Assembly: GCF_018918285.1 (NCBI RefSeq)
Contig: NZ_JAHLQF010000005.1
Coordinates: forward strand, 1-64,000
Length of the DNA stretch: 64,000 nt
Source of the DNA: Clostridium mobile
GTDB lineage: Bacteria > Bacillota > Clostridia > Clostridiales > Clostridiaceae
Direction: 5' to 3'
How positions within the stretch are numbered: position 1 is the stretch's first letter; each line of letters begins with the position of its first letter. This document shows positions 26,050 to 36,633 of this stretch, piece by piece. A model generated the notes under the pieces. That model searched no databases. It was not told the DNA's origin and saw only the letters and a program-made list of their open reading frames with translations. A program made the translations under genes and the position numbers.

Positions 26050-29000
26050 TTACTTACATCCATCTTTTATAAATAATATAAGCTCTTTTAATTTAGCTAA
26101 TAAGTCTTCTTTTTTAATGTTATTTAAATTATAAACTAATACAGGTTTTTCAGCAAATCTAAAGGATATTATTCTATTGTAGTTAGTTTTAATACCTTTT
26201 CTTATACAATCATTTAGTCTTTCCATATTTTCAAATTGTATAAGTATCTCCTCCCCTTTCTCTTTAATTTCCTCAATTCCTAAGCTCTTTGCAATACTTC
26301 TTAAATATGCAATATCCATAAGATTAACTACCGAAGTAGGTATATCAGAAAATCTGTCTTCAAGCTCTTCCTGTATGTCTATAAAATCTTCGTAATCATT
26401 TATAGATGCAATTTTCTTATATATTTCTATTTTTTGAGTTTCATCTTCTATATAACTTTCAGGTATATATGCATCTATTTTTAATTCTATTGAGGTTTCT
26501 ACAGGCTCCTTATCAATCTCACCTTTTAGCTGTTTTATGGTATCTTCTAACATTCTACAATATAAATCATATCCAATAGAAGACATGTGACCATGCTGAG
26601 AAGAACCCATCATGCTTCCGGCACCTCTAATTTCTAAATCTTTCAATGCTATTTTAAATCCTGATCCTAATTCAGTAAATTCTTTTATAGCCTTTAGCCT
26701 CTTCTCTGCCACCTCTGTTAGAATTTTATCCTTTTTATAAGTTAAATAGCAATAAGCCATCCTATTACTTCTACCTACCCTACCTCTCAATTGATACAAT
26801 TGAGATAGTCCCATTTTATCTGCATCAAAGATTATCATAGTATTTACATTGTGTATATCCATTCCAGTCTCTATTATTGTTGTGGCTAACAAAACATCAT
26901 ATTCTTTATTGATGAAATCCATTATAACTGTTTCCAGCTCTCTCTCCTTCATCTGTCCATGAGCTACTCCTATTTTTATTTCAGGTATAAGCTTTGATAA
27001 ATAAGCCGACATATCCTTTATATTTTCTACTCTATTGTATACAAAATATACCTGTCCTCCTCTATTTACCTCTCTTAGTATAGCGTCTCTTATCAATTGA
27101 TCATTATATTCTACCACATAGGTCTGTATAGGATATCTCTCTTCTGGAGGAGTTTCTATAACACTTATATCTCTTACGCCAACTAAGGACATATGCAATG
27201 TCCTAGGTATAGGTGTGGCGCTAAGAGTTAATACGTCAATATTTTTCTTTAAAGATTTAATCTTTTCTTTATGCTTTACTCCAAATCTCTGTTCTTCATC
27301 AATTATCAGTAACCCTAAATCTTTAAATTCTATATCTTTTTGTATAATTCTATGAGTTCCAATTAATATATCTACGTTACCTGCTTTAACAGCTTTAATA
27401 GTTTCCTTTTGTTGAGAAGTAGTTCTAAATCTACTTATCATATCTATTTTAACTGGAAAATCCGAAAATCTTTGAACTAAATTATTGTAATGTTGCTGAG
27501 CTAATATAGTTGTTGGCACTAAAAAAGCTACTTGTTTACCATCCATTACAGATTTAAATGCAGCTCTTATGGCTACTTCTGTTTTACCATATCCTACGTC
27601 ACCACAAAGAAGTCTGTCCATAGGTTTATCTGACTCCATACTGTTCTTTATATCTTCAATTGCAGTAAGTTGGTCTGGAGTTTCATCAAATGGAAATTCA
27701 TCCTCAAATTGCTTTTGCCATACGGTATCCTTAGAAAAGCTATAGCCCTTTAGAGTTGATCTTACAGCATATAAGTTCACTAAATCCTGAGCAATTTCTT
27801 CTATAGATTTTTTAACCTTATTTTTTGCCTTTGCCCATTCCGAACCACCTAATTTATTTATCTTAGGTGTATTACCTTCTCCCCCTACATACTTTTGCAC
27901 CATATCTAATTGTTCCACAGGAACATATAATTTATCTTCTCCATAGTAAACAAGTTCTAAATAATCCTTTTTATGCCCACCTATATCTAGCTGCCTTATA
28001 CCTTTATATAATCCTATACCATGGTTTACATGCACTATATAATCTCCTGGTTTAAGCTCTGAAAAGCTTCTGATTTTACCTAATCCTTTTTTAACAAACT
28101 TTTTATTATTTTTCTTTTTAGCTTCTCCAAATACTTCTTTGTCAGATATAATGCCAAGTTTTAAGTTAGGATATTCATACCCTTTTATCTGACTACCAAA
28201 AGTTATTACTACTTCTCCTGGTAAAACTTCGCTAACTATATCTTTATAAGAACTCTCTATACCTCTCTCTCTTAATGTATCAACTAATCTCTCACCCCTA
28301 GGCCTTGTACCTGAAAGAATTATAGTTTTATATCCTTGAGATTTTTTATATTTGATGTCCTCAATCAGCAAATCTAGTTGCCCTTGATAGTTGTGTAAAG
28401 TTATTTGAGTAAAATTCGAAATTGCCCTAGGTTGAAGTATGCTTGTTGATTTTGGTATTGAACTAAAAGTAATAACTTTTCTAGATTCTAAGCTATTTAT
28501 TAAATCTTCCTTTGGCAATAACAATTCAAATTGCTTTGGAAGTATATCTCCTCTTTGGAAAAAACCTTTGTAGTTTTCTTCAAATTCAAAATATGTACTG
28601 TTTAATTTACCAATACATCTTTGAACATCGTCCATAACTATAAACCAATCTTTAAAAAAGTCTAAAAATGATGAAGTGTTATCATAAAAATAAGGTAAAT
28701 AACTATCAATAGTTTCAAATTGCCAACTCTCTTTTAAACTTTCAAGATTTTTATATATAGTACTCTTTAATCTTTCACTAACTTCCTTATCTTTAATATT
28801 TTTTAATACTTCCTTTAAATCTTTTTCTATATTAATAAATCCATTTTCTATATTTTCCTTAGTAAGTACTATTTCTTTTGCTGGAAATATCTCTATAAAT
28901 TCAGTCTTATCTATACTCCTTTGAGTTTCTAAGTTAAAGCTTCTTATAGAATCTATTTCGTCACCAAATAATTCAATTCTATAAGGTTCTATTGATATGG

Positions 29001-29556
29001 GAGGATATATATCTAAAATTCCTCCTCTTATAGAAAACTGTCCTTTACTATCTACTAAATCCACTCTCTCATAACCACATTGTATTAATTTTTGAGATAA
29101 GTCTTTAAAATTTACAGTATCTCCTACTTTATACTTAAAAGTATGTGATCTATATAAACTCAAAGGTATATATGTAGATGCTAGAGACTCAATTGATGCT
29201 ACTACAATTTTTTTCCCCGGCTTCAATATATTTTTGATGACTTTCAGTCTCTCCCATCTTAAATCACCTGATATAGCATCAATATTATAAAAAACTACTT
29301 CTTTCGTAGGAAAATAATATACTTCCGGAATATAAAAAAATAAATCTTCTTGAATATTCCTTGCTTCCACATCACTAGAAGTTAATATTAATATTGGCTT
29401 GTCCGTTTGATCATATATTCCTCCTAATATATAACTTTTGGAGGATTCAGAAATACCATATACACCTATTGGATACTTTTCTTTTTCTATACTGTTCTTT
29501 ATGACTTTAAATTCTGGACTATCTAAAAGAGGTTTTAAAACCCCAGCAAGTCTCAT
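26050..29556 (-). CDS. mfd: Transcription-repair coupling factor Mfd
   Basis: 1168-residue DNA translocase that removes RNA polymerase stalled at lesions and recruits UvrA. In order: a UvrB-like module (about 1-340), the CarD-like RNA polymerase interaction domain (about 495-570, GDYIVHVNHGIGLYKGI), the RecG-like translocase with Walker A GDVGYGKTEVAIRAAFK, DEEQRFGVKHKEKIK and the RGRVGRS motif VI, then the C-terminal TRCF domain. Full length. It lies 24 bp from pth, as in many Firmicutes; the small fin gene found between them in Bacillus is absent. Confidence 0.98.
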   Translation of the reverse strand: MRLAGVLKPLLDSPEFKVIKNSIEKEKYPIGVYGISESSKSYILGGIYDQTDKPILILTSSDVEARNIQEDLFFYIPEVYYFPTKEVVFYNIDAISGDLRWERLKVIKNILKPGKKIVVASIESLASTYIPLSLYRSHTFKYKVGDTVNFKDLSQKLIQCGYERVDLVDSKGQFSIRGGILDIYPPISIEPYRIELFGDEIDSIRSFNLETQRSIDKTEFIEIFPAKEIVLTKENIENGFINIEKDLKEVLKNIKDKEVSERLKSTIYKNLESLKESWQFETIDSYLPYFYDNTSSFLDFFKDWFIVMDDVQRCIGKLNSTYFEFEENYKGFFQRGDILPKQFELLLPKEDLINSLESRKVITFSSIPKSTSILQPRAISNFTQITLHNYQGQLDLLIEDIKYKKSQGYKTIILSGTRPRGERLVDTLRERGIESSYKDIVSEVLPGEVVITFGSQIKGYEYPNLKLGIISDKEVFGEAKKKNNKKFVKKGLGKIRSFSELKPGDYIVHVNHGIGLYKGIRQLDIGGHKKDYLELVYYGEDKLYVPVEQLDMVQKYVGGEGNTPKINKLGGSEWAKAKNKVKKSIEEIAQDLVNLYAVRSTLKGYSFSKDTVWQKQFEDEFPFDETPDQLTAIEDIKNSMESDKPMDRLLCGDVGYGKTEVAIRAAFKSVMDGKQVAFLVPTTILAQQHYNNLVQRFSDFPVKIDMISRFRTTSQQKETIKAVKAGNVDILIGTHRIIQKDIEFKDLGLLIIDEEQRFGVKHKEKIKSLKKNIDVLTLSATPIPRTLHMSLVGVRDISVIETPPEERYPIQTYVVEYNDQLIRDAILREVNRGGQVYFVYNRVENIKDMSAYLSKLIPEIKIGVAHGQMKERELETVIMDFINKEYDVLLATTIIETGMDIHNVNTMIIFDADKMGLSQLYQLRGRVGRSNRMAYCYLTYKKDKILTEVAEKRLKAIKEFTELGSGFKIALKDLEIRGAGSMMGSSQHGHMSSIGYDLYCRMLEDTIKQLKGEIDKEPVETSIELKIDAYIPESYIEDETQKIEIYKKIASINDYEDFIDIQEELEDRFSDIPTSVVNLMDIAYLRSIAKSLGIEEIKEKGEEILIQFENMERLNDCIRKGIKTNYNRIISFRFAEKPVLVYNLNNIKKEDLLAKLKELILFIKDGCK

Positions 29557-29579
29557 TTATTCTTCACCCCATTAAAACT

Positions 29580-30146
29580 CTACTCTACTTTAAAGCTATT
29601 ATATTTATTCATAGCACTCTCAGTGCTTTCTTTTATTATTGTCTCTGTAATTTCTACAGTGGCATTAATACATTTATCAATTGTTTCTTTATCTTCCTTT
29701 GAAAACCTTCCCAGAACATGGGAAACCATATCCTTTTCAGCTTTTCCAACACCTATTTTAACTCTTGTAAAATCTTCTGTACCAAGATGATATATTATAT
29801 TTTTAATTCCATTATGACCACCTGAACTACCTTTTGGTCTAATTCTAACTCTTCCTACATCTAAATCCACATCATCATAAATAACTATTATATTATCAAT
29901 ACTTATTTTATAAAAATTTACTACTTCTCTTACACTTTCACCACTTAAATTCATAAAAGTAGTTGGTTTTAGTAGTATAACCTTTTCTCCACATATATTT
30001 CCTTCACCATACATTCCTCTAAATTTTATCCTATTTATATCAACATTATACCTACTAGCTATTAAATCAACGGCTTCAAATCCCACGTTATGTCTAGTAT
30101 TTGCATATTCTTTTCCTGGATTCCCTAGTCCAACTATTAAAAACAT
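29580..30146 (-). CDS. pth: Peptidyl-tRNA hydrolase
   Basis: Releases peptides from prematurely dropped peptidyl-tRNA, recycling the tRNA. The 188-residue product shows all family hallmarks: GLGNPGKEYANTRHNVGFEAVD (catalytic His about 20), LLKPTTFMNLSGESV, VIYDDVDLDVGRVRIRPKGSSGGHNGIKNI. A GGAGG ribosome-binding site precedes the ATG. It is upstream of mfd and shares its transcript. Confidence 0.97.
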   Translation of the reverse strand: MFLIVGLGNPGKEYANTRHNVGFEAVDLIASRYNVDINRIKFRGMYGEGNICGEKVILLKPTTFMNLSGESVREVVNFYKISIDNIIVIYDDVDLDVGRVRIRPKGSSGGHNGIKNIIYHLGTEDFTRVKIGVGKAEKDMVSHVLGRFSKEDKETIDKCINATVEITETIIKESTESAMNKYNSFKVE

Positions 30147-30209
30147 TTTACCTTCCTCCGTAAAATAATTTGCACAATATTATTATTATACTATAAACAT
30201 TCAAATAAT

Positions 30210-30232
30210 AAAGAGACTTTAAAAGTCTCTTT
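30210..30232 (-). terminator. Terminator downstream of htrA
   Basis: Hairpin AAAGAGACTT/AAGTCTCTTT with a 3-nt loop, overlapping the end of the HtrA gene region and followed by T-rich sequence. Confidence 0.75.
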
Positions 30233-30235
30233 AAA

Positions 30236-31417
30236 TTAACTATTAGTTTCTTTTACTTCTTTAAGGGTTATATTTAATTCTTTAGTAGATCCATCTCTCC
30301 ATACTTTACAGGATACTTTATCTCCTATTTTATGCTTATCTAAAATTTCTGCTAAATCATCGAATCCATTCACCTTAACATTATCTAATTCTATTATTAT
30401 GTCTGTTGGTTTTATTCCCGCTGCAGCCGCTCCAGAAGCTGGTACAACTTCATTTACATAAAATCCTTTTATTTTGCCATCTCTAGAGCTAACTGTCTGA
30501 CCTAAAACACCTAGTGACGGTCTCTTTACCTTTCCATCACTCATTAGAGCATCTATAATAACCTTCGCTTCATTGATTGCTATGGCAAATCCCATTCCTT
30601 CTGCGTTCGCCTCTGCTCCTATTTTTAAACTATTAATTCCTATTACTTCACCGTTCTCATTAACTAAAGGTCCACCACTATTTCCAGGGTTTATTGCTGC
30701 ATCTGTCTGTAATACTTTATAAATAGCTCCATCATGTTTCATAGTTCTATTTAACGCACTTATAATTCCTGCAGTAACAGAGCCTGCAAACTCTTCCCCT
30801 AATGGATTACCTATAGCTACTGCTACATCTCCTACTCTTACTTTGCTTGAATCTCCAAACTTTGCTGTAGGTAAGTTTTTAGCATCTATCTTTATAACTG
30901 CAAGGTCTGTTCTTTTGTCATACCCTACTAACTTTGCTGGAAAAACTTTTCCATTGGATAATTTTACTGTAACTTCCTTAGCTCCTTCAATAACATGATA
31001 ATTTGTAACTATATATCCATTAGAATCAAAAATTATTCCGGAACCTATTCCTTGATCTATAGTTCCCCAAAACGTTTCAGCTTTGTTACTAACTCCTACC
31101 ACTGCAGGGCCTACCATATCTGCGACCTTACTAATTGTATTTCCTGTTGAGTTAAGTTTTTGAGAATTATAGTCAGTTGAAATTTCATCATTTTGTAACA
31201 TTCCATAATTCCCCTGGTTGCTATTATACTTTCTATTTACTATATAAGCACCAGAAACACCTCCAGATATGGAAGCTATTATTATGAATGCTACAAATCT
31301 TAAAAATCCACTAAAAACTGATTTTCTTTTATTTTTTCTAAATTTTATATTTCCATCCTCTGGATTTATACTTTCCCATCTTACATCTTTTACTTCATTA
31401 AATTTATAATCATCCAT
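30236..31417 (-). CDS. Membrane-anchored HtrA/DegP-type serine protease
   Basis: 393 residues: cytoplasmic N-terminus, one membrane anchor (about 38-60), a trypsin-like domain with catalytic triad His141 (TNYHVIEG), Asp171 (RTDLAVIKI) and Ser247 (NPGNSGGPL), and one PDZ domain (about 300-385). It degrades or refolds damaged proteins on the outer face of the membrane. It lies directly after the response regulator/kinase pair, which suggests an envelope-stress cassette comparable to CssRS-HtrA. The exact htr name is not assignable from sequence. Confidence 0.93.
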   Translation of the reverse strand: MDDYKFNEVKDVRWESINPEDGNIKFRKNKRKSVFSGFLRFVAFIIIASISGGVSGAYIVNRKYNSNQGNYGMLQNDEISTDYNSQKLNSTGNTISKVADMVGPAVVGVSNKAETFWGTIDQGIGSGIIFDSNGYIVTNYHVIEGAKEVTVKLSNGKVFPAKLVGYDKRTDLAVIKIDAKNLPTAKFGDSSKVRVGDVAVAIGNPLGEEFAGSVTAGIISALNRTMKHDGAIYKVLQTDAAINPGNSGGPLVNENGEVIGINSLKIGAEANAEGMGFAIAINEAKVIIDALMSDGKVKRPSLGVLGQTVSSRDGKIKGFYVNEVVPASGAAAAGIKPTDIIIELDNVKVNGFDDLAEILDKHKIGDKVSCKVWRDGSTKELNITLKEVKETNS

Positions 31418-31493
31418 TATTATACACCTCCTAGTTATAAAGTAATTATATTTTATATTTTTTACTTAGCTGTGAATAAAGTGTAATCAATTT

Positions 31494-32900
31494 TTATATT
31501 TTCTTTAAAGAAAAAGTGAACATTACTCCATTATCTTTATTTTCAGCCCATATATCTTCACCTAACTGAGTAAGTATACTTCTTACAATAGAAAGTCCAA
31601 GTCCTGTACTGATTTTAGATGACCTAGCTTTATCAGCTTTGTAAAATCTAGTCCATACCTTTTTCAAATCTTCTTCGCTTATTCTTTCACCTGTATTAAA
31701 TATTGATACATATATTTTGTCACTTCTTACTGTAGTCGATATTTCTATGCTGCCACCTTCTTTAGTGTACTTAATGGCGTTATCAATTAAATTTGTTACA
31801 ACTTGAGTTAATCTATCTTTGTCACCTATGGCGTATAAATCGTCGTTTTCTAAACATACATCCACATTTAATTTTTTATTTTTTATGTTATGTTCATATT
31901 TTATAACTGTAATTCTTATTATTTCATTAATATTTACTTCTTCTATTCTTAGCTTTAATTGCCCTGCCTCTATTGCTGATAGATCTAATAAATCATTTAC
32001 TAACCTAGTAAGCCTTTGTGTCTCGTCATAAGCTAAAGAAAGATAGTATTTTTCATTTTCTCTTGGGATTACTCCATCTAATATTCCCCCGATAAATCCT
32101 TTTATAGAAGTTAATGGAGATCTTATTTCATGAGATACGTTTGATATAAATTGTCTTCTGTTCTCTTCTATCTTCTCTAAAGATTCTGCCATTGAGTTAA
32201 AAGAGTTGGCTAAATCTCCAATTTCATCTTGGGAGTCTATATAAACTCTTTTATCAACCTCTCCTTTAGATATTTTATCTGCTACATAGTTTATTTTGCC
32301 TAAAGGCTTAATAATAATTTTCTGTGAAAAATAGTAAATAACTATAACGGATATAATTATAGCTAGTATTGCCGAAATCCATATAATTTCATAAAATGTT
32401 TCTAAAGGCTCCTTTATTTCCTCAATTGAAGTATGCATTATAATAGCACCTTTAAACATATCCTTATAAAATATTGGAACAATATAAGTATGCGTAGGAT
32501 TATTAAAAACCCCACCATGTGCTTCTCTCTTTTCTATACTTCTGCCAAACCTAAGTTCCTCTAATTCATCACTTAATATTTGACTTCCTATTAAATCTTT
32601 ATCTTCTTCAACAGAAACTGCATAAACAATTCCATAGTTATCAGCTAATCGTATATTAGCATGAAGGAGGTTACCCATACTACGTATTAATTCTTCCATT
32701 CTTTGATGAGATACCCCACCTTCAAGATATTTAATCGCTGTGATTGCCATAAATTCACATTCATTTGAAAGTTGTGTTTTTCTTTGACTAAAATAATAAC
32801 TTTCAAACCAATAAGATAGAAAAGTTGCTGTTATAACAAAACTAAGAGTTATAATAGTAGCAAAAGTTATTACCATTTTTGAAAATAAGCTTTTTTTCAT
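31494..32900 (-). CDS. Sensor histidine kinase (HAMP type)
   Basis: 468-residue membrane kinase: membrane segments at about 10-31 and 173-193 enclose an extracytoplasmic sensor of about 140 residues; HAMP domain (194-245), HisKA with phosphorylated His257 in FISNVSHEIRSPLTSIKG, and an HATPase_c domain with NLIDNAIKYTKEGG and TGLGLSIV boxes. It is co-transcribed with the response regulator, from which it is separated by one base, and with htrA. The signal is unknown; no PAS domain is apparent. Confidence 0.94.
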   Translation of the reverse strand: MKKSLFSKMVITFATIITLSFVITATFLSYWFESYYFSQRKTQLSNECEFMAITAIKYLEGGVSHQRMEELIRSMGNLLHANIRLADNYGIVYAVSVEEDKDLIGSQILSDELEELRFGRSIEKREAHGGVFNNPTHTYIVPIFYKDMFKGAIIMHTSIEEIKEPLETFYEIIWISAILAIIISVIVIYYFSQKIIIKPLGKINYVADKISKGEVDKRVYIDSQDEIGDLANSFNSMAESLEKIEENRRQFISNVSHEIRSPLTSIKGFIGGILDGVIPRENEKYYLSLAYDETQRLTRLVNDLLDLSAIEAGQLKLRIEEVNINEIIRITVIKYEHNIKNKKLNVDVCLENDDLYAIGDKDRLTQVVTNLIDNAIKYTKEGGSIEISTTVRSDKIYVSIFNTGERISEEDLKKVWTRFYKADKARSSKISTGLGLSIVRSILTQLGEDIWAENKDNGVMFTFSLKKI

Positions 32901-32901
32901 A

Positions 32902-33588
32902 TTACTTCACCTCAAACTTATAGCCAACCCCCCAAACTGTTTCTATCTGCCAGTTAGAACCTCTTTCTAGTTTTTCTCTAAGTCTCTTCACATGTACATC
33001 TACAGTCCTAGAGTCTCCTGGGTAGTCATAGCCCCAAACTTCACACAGTAGTTGCTCTCTTGTAAAAACTCTATTTTTATTACTTGCTAAATAATGAAGA
33101 AGTTCAAATTCCTTAGGTGGCATTTTAATTTCTTCTCCGTTGTATATTACGGTATAAGAGTTTATATCTATAGTTAAATCATCAAACCTTAATGCTTCCT
33201 TATTATCTCCCTCTGAATTATATCTTCTTAGAACAGCTTTAATTCTAGCTAATAATTCTTTCGGTTCAAATGGCTTTACTATATAATCATCTGCGCCTAA
33301 TTCTAAGCCTAAAACTTTATCAAAAGTCTCTCCCTTAGCAGTAAGCATTATTACTGGTGTTTCATAGTCTTTTCTTATCCATTTAAGCACATCTATTCCG
33401 TCCATATTTGGTAACATTATATCTAACAAAACTAAATCTGGCTTATACTCTAAAAAATGTTCTTGTGCTCCCTTACCGTCATTGCTTGTTTTTGTAGCAT
33501 AACCGGAATTCTCTAAATACATCTTTATTATTTCGCATATATTTTCATCATCATCCACAATTAATATTTTAGCTATTTTACCTTCCAT
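32902..33588 (-). CDS. OmpR/PhoB-family response regulator
   Basis: 228 residues: receiver domain with acidic pocket DDD (12-14), phospho-acceptor Asp56 (LLDIMLP) and Lys in VKPFEP, then a winged-helix DNA-binding domain (about 130-226, with REQLLCEVWGYDYPGDSRTVDVHVKRLREKL). It is the partner of the adjacent histidine kinase. The probable regulon includes the downstream htrA; that is inferred from position. Confidence 0.95.
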   Translation of the reverse strand: MEGKIAKILIVDDDENICEIIKMYLENSGYATKTSNDGKGAQEHFLEYKPDLVLLDIMLPNMDGIDVLKWIRKDYETPVIMLTAKGETFDKVLGLELGADDYIVKPFEPKELLARIKAVLRRYNSEGDNKEALRFDDLTIDINSYTVIYNGEEIKMPPKEFELLHYLASNKNRVFTREQLLCEVWGYDYPGDSRTVDVHVKRLREKLERGSNWQIETVWGVGYKFEVK

Positions 33589-33713
33589 TTTTTAATCCTC
33601 CTAATGTAATATTACTATTTTAAATTTATCATATATTAACCTCTTTTTTATAGTATATTCTTAAAAAGTTACAAAATATTTACTACTTTCAAAAATTATC
33701 AATTCCAAAAAGG

Positions 33714-33751
33714 AAAAGGAATGGTTTTATTAGAGTAAAACCATTCCTTTT
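33714..33751 (-). terminator. Terminator downstream of prs
   Basis: 16-bp perfect hairpin AAAAGGAATGGTTTTA with its complement and a 6-nt loop, followed by T-rich sequence. Confidence 0.85.
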
Positions 33752-33758
33752 TATGCAA

Positions 33759-34715
33759 CTATTGTTCAAATAATTTACTTACTGAAACTTCTTCGTATAT
33801 TCTACTTATTGCTTCCGCAAATACAGGTGCTACTGATAACACTTTAAATTTAGAACTTTTTTTACTTGCTGGAAGATCAATTGTATTTAACATTATTAAT
33901 TCCTTTATTACTGATTCATTTATTCTCTCTATTGCAGGTCCTGATAATACCGCATGAGCGCAGCAAGCATATACTTCTTTTGCACCCATTTTCACTAATG
34001 CATTTGCACCATTTGTTATAGTACCAGCTGTGTCTATCATATCATCTATAAGTATACATGTCTTATCTTTTATGTCACCGATTATGTGCATAACTTCTGA
34101 TACATTTGGCTTTGGTCTTCTTTTATCTATTATAGCTATTGGAGCATGAATTCTATCAGCAAATTTTCTAGCTCTAGTAACACTTCCTAGATCTGGAGAT
34201 ACTACAACTACATCGTCTCTCTGGTCGAATCCATTTTCTGCAAAGTACTTTCCTAAAATAGGAACTCCTAATAAATGATCTACTGGTATATTAAAGTATC
34301 CTTGTATCTGAGATGCATGTAAGTCCATAGTTAATACTCTGTCTGCTCCTGCTGCTGTTAGAATATCCGCTACTAATTTAGCTGTAATTGGATCTCTCGC
34401 TTTAGCTTTTCTATCCTGTCTAGCATATCCATAGTATGGCATAACTGCAGTTATTCTTCCTGCTGAAGCTCTTCTAAATGCATCTATCATTATAAGTAGC
34501 TCCATTAAGTTATCATTTACAGGTTCATTTGTAGGCTGTATTATAAAAACATCTACTCCCCTTACTGTTTCATTGATATCTACACATATCTCTCCATCAC
34601 TGAAAGTTCCAACCTTTGCATCTCCTAGCGGAACCCCTAATATATCTGCAATATCCTTAGCCAGCTTTGGATGTGCATTACCTGTAAAAATTTTCAAACC
34701 TTTACCTTGACTCAT
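33759..34715 (-). CDS. prs: Ribose-phosphate pyrophosphokinase (PRPP synthetase)
   Basis: Makes PRPP from ribose-5-phosphate and ATP for purine, pyrimidine, histidine, tryptophan and NAD synthesis. The 318-residue class I enzyme shows [17 protein letters not shown], the flexible loop [23 protein letters not shown], and the PRPP-binding signature [14 protein letters not shown]. It lies 22 bp downstream of glmU, the conserved glmU-prs pair. Confidence 0.97.
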   Translation of the reverse strand: MSQGKGLKIFTGNAHPKLAKDIADILGVPLGDAKVGTFSDGEICVDINETVRGVDVFIIQPTNEPVNDNLMELLIMIDAFRRASAGRITAVMPYYGYARQDRKAKARDPITAKLVADILTAAGADRVLTMDLHASQIQGYFNIPVDHLLGVPILGKYFAENGFDQRDDVVVVSPDLGSVTRARKFADRIHAPIAIIDKRRPKPNVSEVMHIIGDIKDKTCILIDDMIDTAGTITNGANALVKMGAKEVYACCAHAVLSGPAIERINESVIKELIMLNTIDLPASKKSSKFKVLSVAPVFAEAISRIYEEVSVSKLFEQ

Positions 34716-34737
34716 AATTGAGTAAACCTCCTTAGTA

Positions 34738-36108
34738 CTATTTATTAAATGCTTTTTTTGTTACCCATCCTTCTTTGTTTGTCTGTCTTGCCCTAGCTAT
34801 TGCTAAAGCGTCTTCTGGTACCTCTTCAGTAATAGTGGACCCTGCCGCTATATATGAATTATTATTTATCGTTATTGGTGATACTAAATTTGTGTTGCAA
34901 CCTATGAATACATTATCGCCAATAATAGTCTTATATTTATTTTTTCCATCATAATTGACTACAACAGTGCCACATCCAAAATTACAATTTTCTCCTACCT
35001 CTGCATCTCCAATGTAAGTTAAATGTGATACTTTAGTATGATCGCCTATAGTGGATTTTTTTATCTCAACAAAATCTCCTATTCTCACTGATTTTCCAAT
35101 TACACTATCTGGTCTTATATAGGCAAAAGGACCTACGGTAGTATTATTGCCTACACAACTTTCTAATATAACAGAGCTCTGAATTGTAACTCCAGACTCT
35201 ATTGTACTATCTTGGATTCTTGAATTAGGATATAAAACACAATTTTTCTTAATTATTGTTTTTCCTCCTATTACATTTCCAGGATATATAATAGTGTCAT
35301 TTCCAATAATTACTTCTGCATCAATATAGGTGTTTTTAGGATCTATAAGTGTTACACCATTTTCCATGTGTTTATTATTAATTCTTCTTCTCATAATATC
35401 TTCTACTTCAGCAAGCTGAACTCTAGAATTAACTCCCATTGTTTCCTCAAATGGAACGGGCATAGCTCCTAACTTTTCACCTTTAATTTTCAATATTTCA
35501 ATCACATCTGTTAAATAGTATTCTCCTTGAGCATTACTATTAGATAAATTATCAAGGCTACTTAAAAGGGCATCTATATCAAAACAATACATGCCTGCGT
35601 TAATTTCATTTACTTCTAATTCTTCTTCAGAACAGTCCTTATGCTCGACTATCTTTTTTACTTCTCCATTTTTTTCTCTTATTACTCTGCCATAACCATA
35701 GGGAGTTTCAACTATTGATGTGAGTATTGTTCCTTTAAAACCGTTTACTTGATGAAAGGATACAAGTTTGCTAACAGTTTCAGTTGTAACTAATGGAGCA
35801 TCACCAGTAAAAATTGCCACAATTCCCTTTTTTCCTTCCAAAAAATTCTTTGCACATTTTACCGCATGCCCAGTTCCCAACTGCTTTTCTTGAAGTGAAT
35901 AACTTACATTTTTTGATATAGTATTTTCTTTTACTTTTTCTGAACCATTTCCAATAATTATATTAACATCATTAATATCAGCTTCTCTTAAAGTATCTAT
36001 AACATGGTTTATCATTTCTTTGCCACATACCTTATGTAAAACTTTAGGTGTGGTAGATTTCATTCTTTTTCCTTCTCCTGCTGCTAGTACTACAGCACAA
36101 CTATACAT
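34738..36108 (-). CDS. glmU: Bifunctional GlmU (UDP-GlcNAc synthesis)
   Basis: 456 residues with two active domains. The N-terminal uridyltransferase (1-230) carries [20 protein letters not shown] and GTGHAVKCA. The C-terminal left-handed beta-helix (about 250-450) acetylates glucosamine-1-phosphate and shows the hexapeptide repeats and [25 protein letters not shown]. The product UDP-GlcNAc feeds the MurA reaction (gene at 54.6 kb). In operon with prs. Confidence 0.97.
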   Translation of the reverse strand: MYSCAVVLAAGEGKRMKSTTPKVLHKVCGKEMINHVIDTLREADINDVNIIIGNGSEKVKENTISKNVSYSLQEKQLGTGHAVKCAKNFLEGKKGIVAIFTGDAPLVTTETVSKLVSFHQVNGFKGTILTSIVETPYGYGRVIREKNGEVKKIVEHKDCSEEELEVNEINAGMYCFDIDALLSSLDNLSNSNAQGEYYLTDVIEILKIKGEKLGAMPVPFEETMGVNSRVQLAEVEDIMRRRINNKHMENGVTLIDPKNTYIDAEVIIGNDTIIYPGNVIGGKTIIKKNCVLYPNSRIQDSTIESGVTIQSSVILESCVGNNTTVGPFAYIRPDSVIGKSVRIGDFVEIKKSTIGDHTKVSHLTYIGDAEVGENCNFGCGTVVVNYDGKNKYKTIIGDNVFIGCNTNLVSPITINNNSYIAAGSTITEEVPEDALAIARARQTNKEGWVTKKAFNK

Positions 36109-36218
36109 TTTATCACCTCTTTAAGGTCAATTATTTCACTTATTTCATTATTTAATTATATTTTATATGGACACTAATTTCAACCATATTAAACATATTC
36201 AGAAAATTCCCAAATACA

Positions 36219-36242
36219 AAAAGGAGTATTTCTACTCCTTTT
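36219..36242 (-). terminator. Terminator downstream of spoVG
   Basis: Perfect 10-bp hairpin AAAAGGAGTA/TACTCCTTTT with loop TTTC, overlapping the spoVG stop region. Confidence 0.75.
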
Positions 36243-36243
36243 C

Positions 36244-36525
36244 CTATTGTTCTACTTCTTCTTCTGATTCGTCTTTAACTTTTTCGTACTGATCTAAAAT
36301 TGCTTTTTGAATTTTTTCTCTTGTTTGTGTATTTATTGGATGAGCTATGTCTTTAAATTCTCCATCAGGAGTTTTTCTGCTAGGCATAGCTATAAACAGA
36401 CCATTTTGACCCTCAATTACCTTTATATCATGAACAACAAATTCATTGTCAAAGGTCACTGACACAATGGCTTTCATTTTTCCTTCAGCAGCAATCTTTC
36501 TAACCCTTACATCTGTAATTTCCAT
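36244..36525 (-). CDS. spoVG: Regulatory protein SpoVG
   Basis: 93-residue nucleic-acid-binding regulator of septation and sporulation. [39 protein letters not shown] and [23 protein letters not shown] are family hallmarks; the tail is acidic (DESEEEVEQ). A strong CGGAGGTGG site precedes the ATG. Next to purR and glmU as in B. subtilis. A sigma-H type promoter stands upstream. Confidence 0.97.
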   Translation of the reverse strand: MEITDVRVRKIAAEGKMKAIVSVTFDNEFVVHDIKVIEGQNGLFIAMPSRKTPDGEFKDIAHPINTQTREKIQKAILDQYEKVKDESEEEVEQ

Positions 36526-36563
36526 AGATACTCCACCTCCGAGATGCTTATGTACATTATATT

Positions 36564-36590
36564 ATTCTATATAAATTTCATTTTTCCTTC
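36564..36590 (-). promoter_or_regulatory. Sigma-H promoter of spoVG
   Basis: Minus-strand GAAGGAAAA (36582-36590), 11-bp spacer, ATAGAAT (36564-36570). This is a full match to the sigma-H consensus RnAGGAwWW-N11/12-RnnGAAT, about 40 bp upstream of the ATG. B. subtilis spoVG is a classic sigma-H gene. Confidence 0.65.
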
Positions 36591-36633
36591 TTTATTTTTA
36601 AAAAATTATAAAAATTTAAAAACTTTTGTAATT

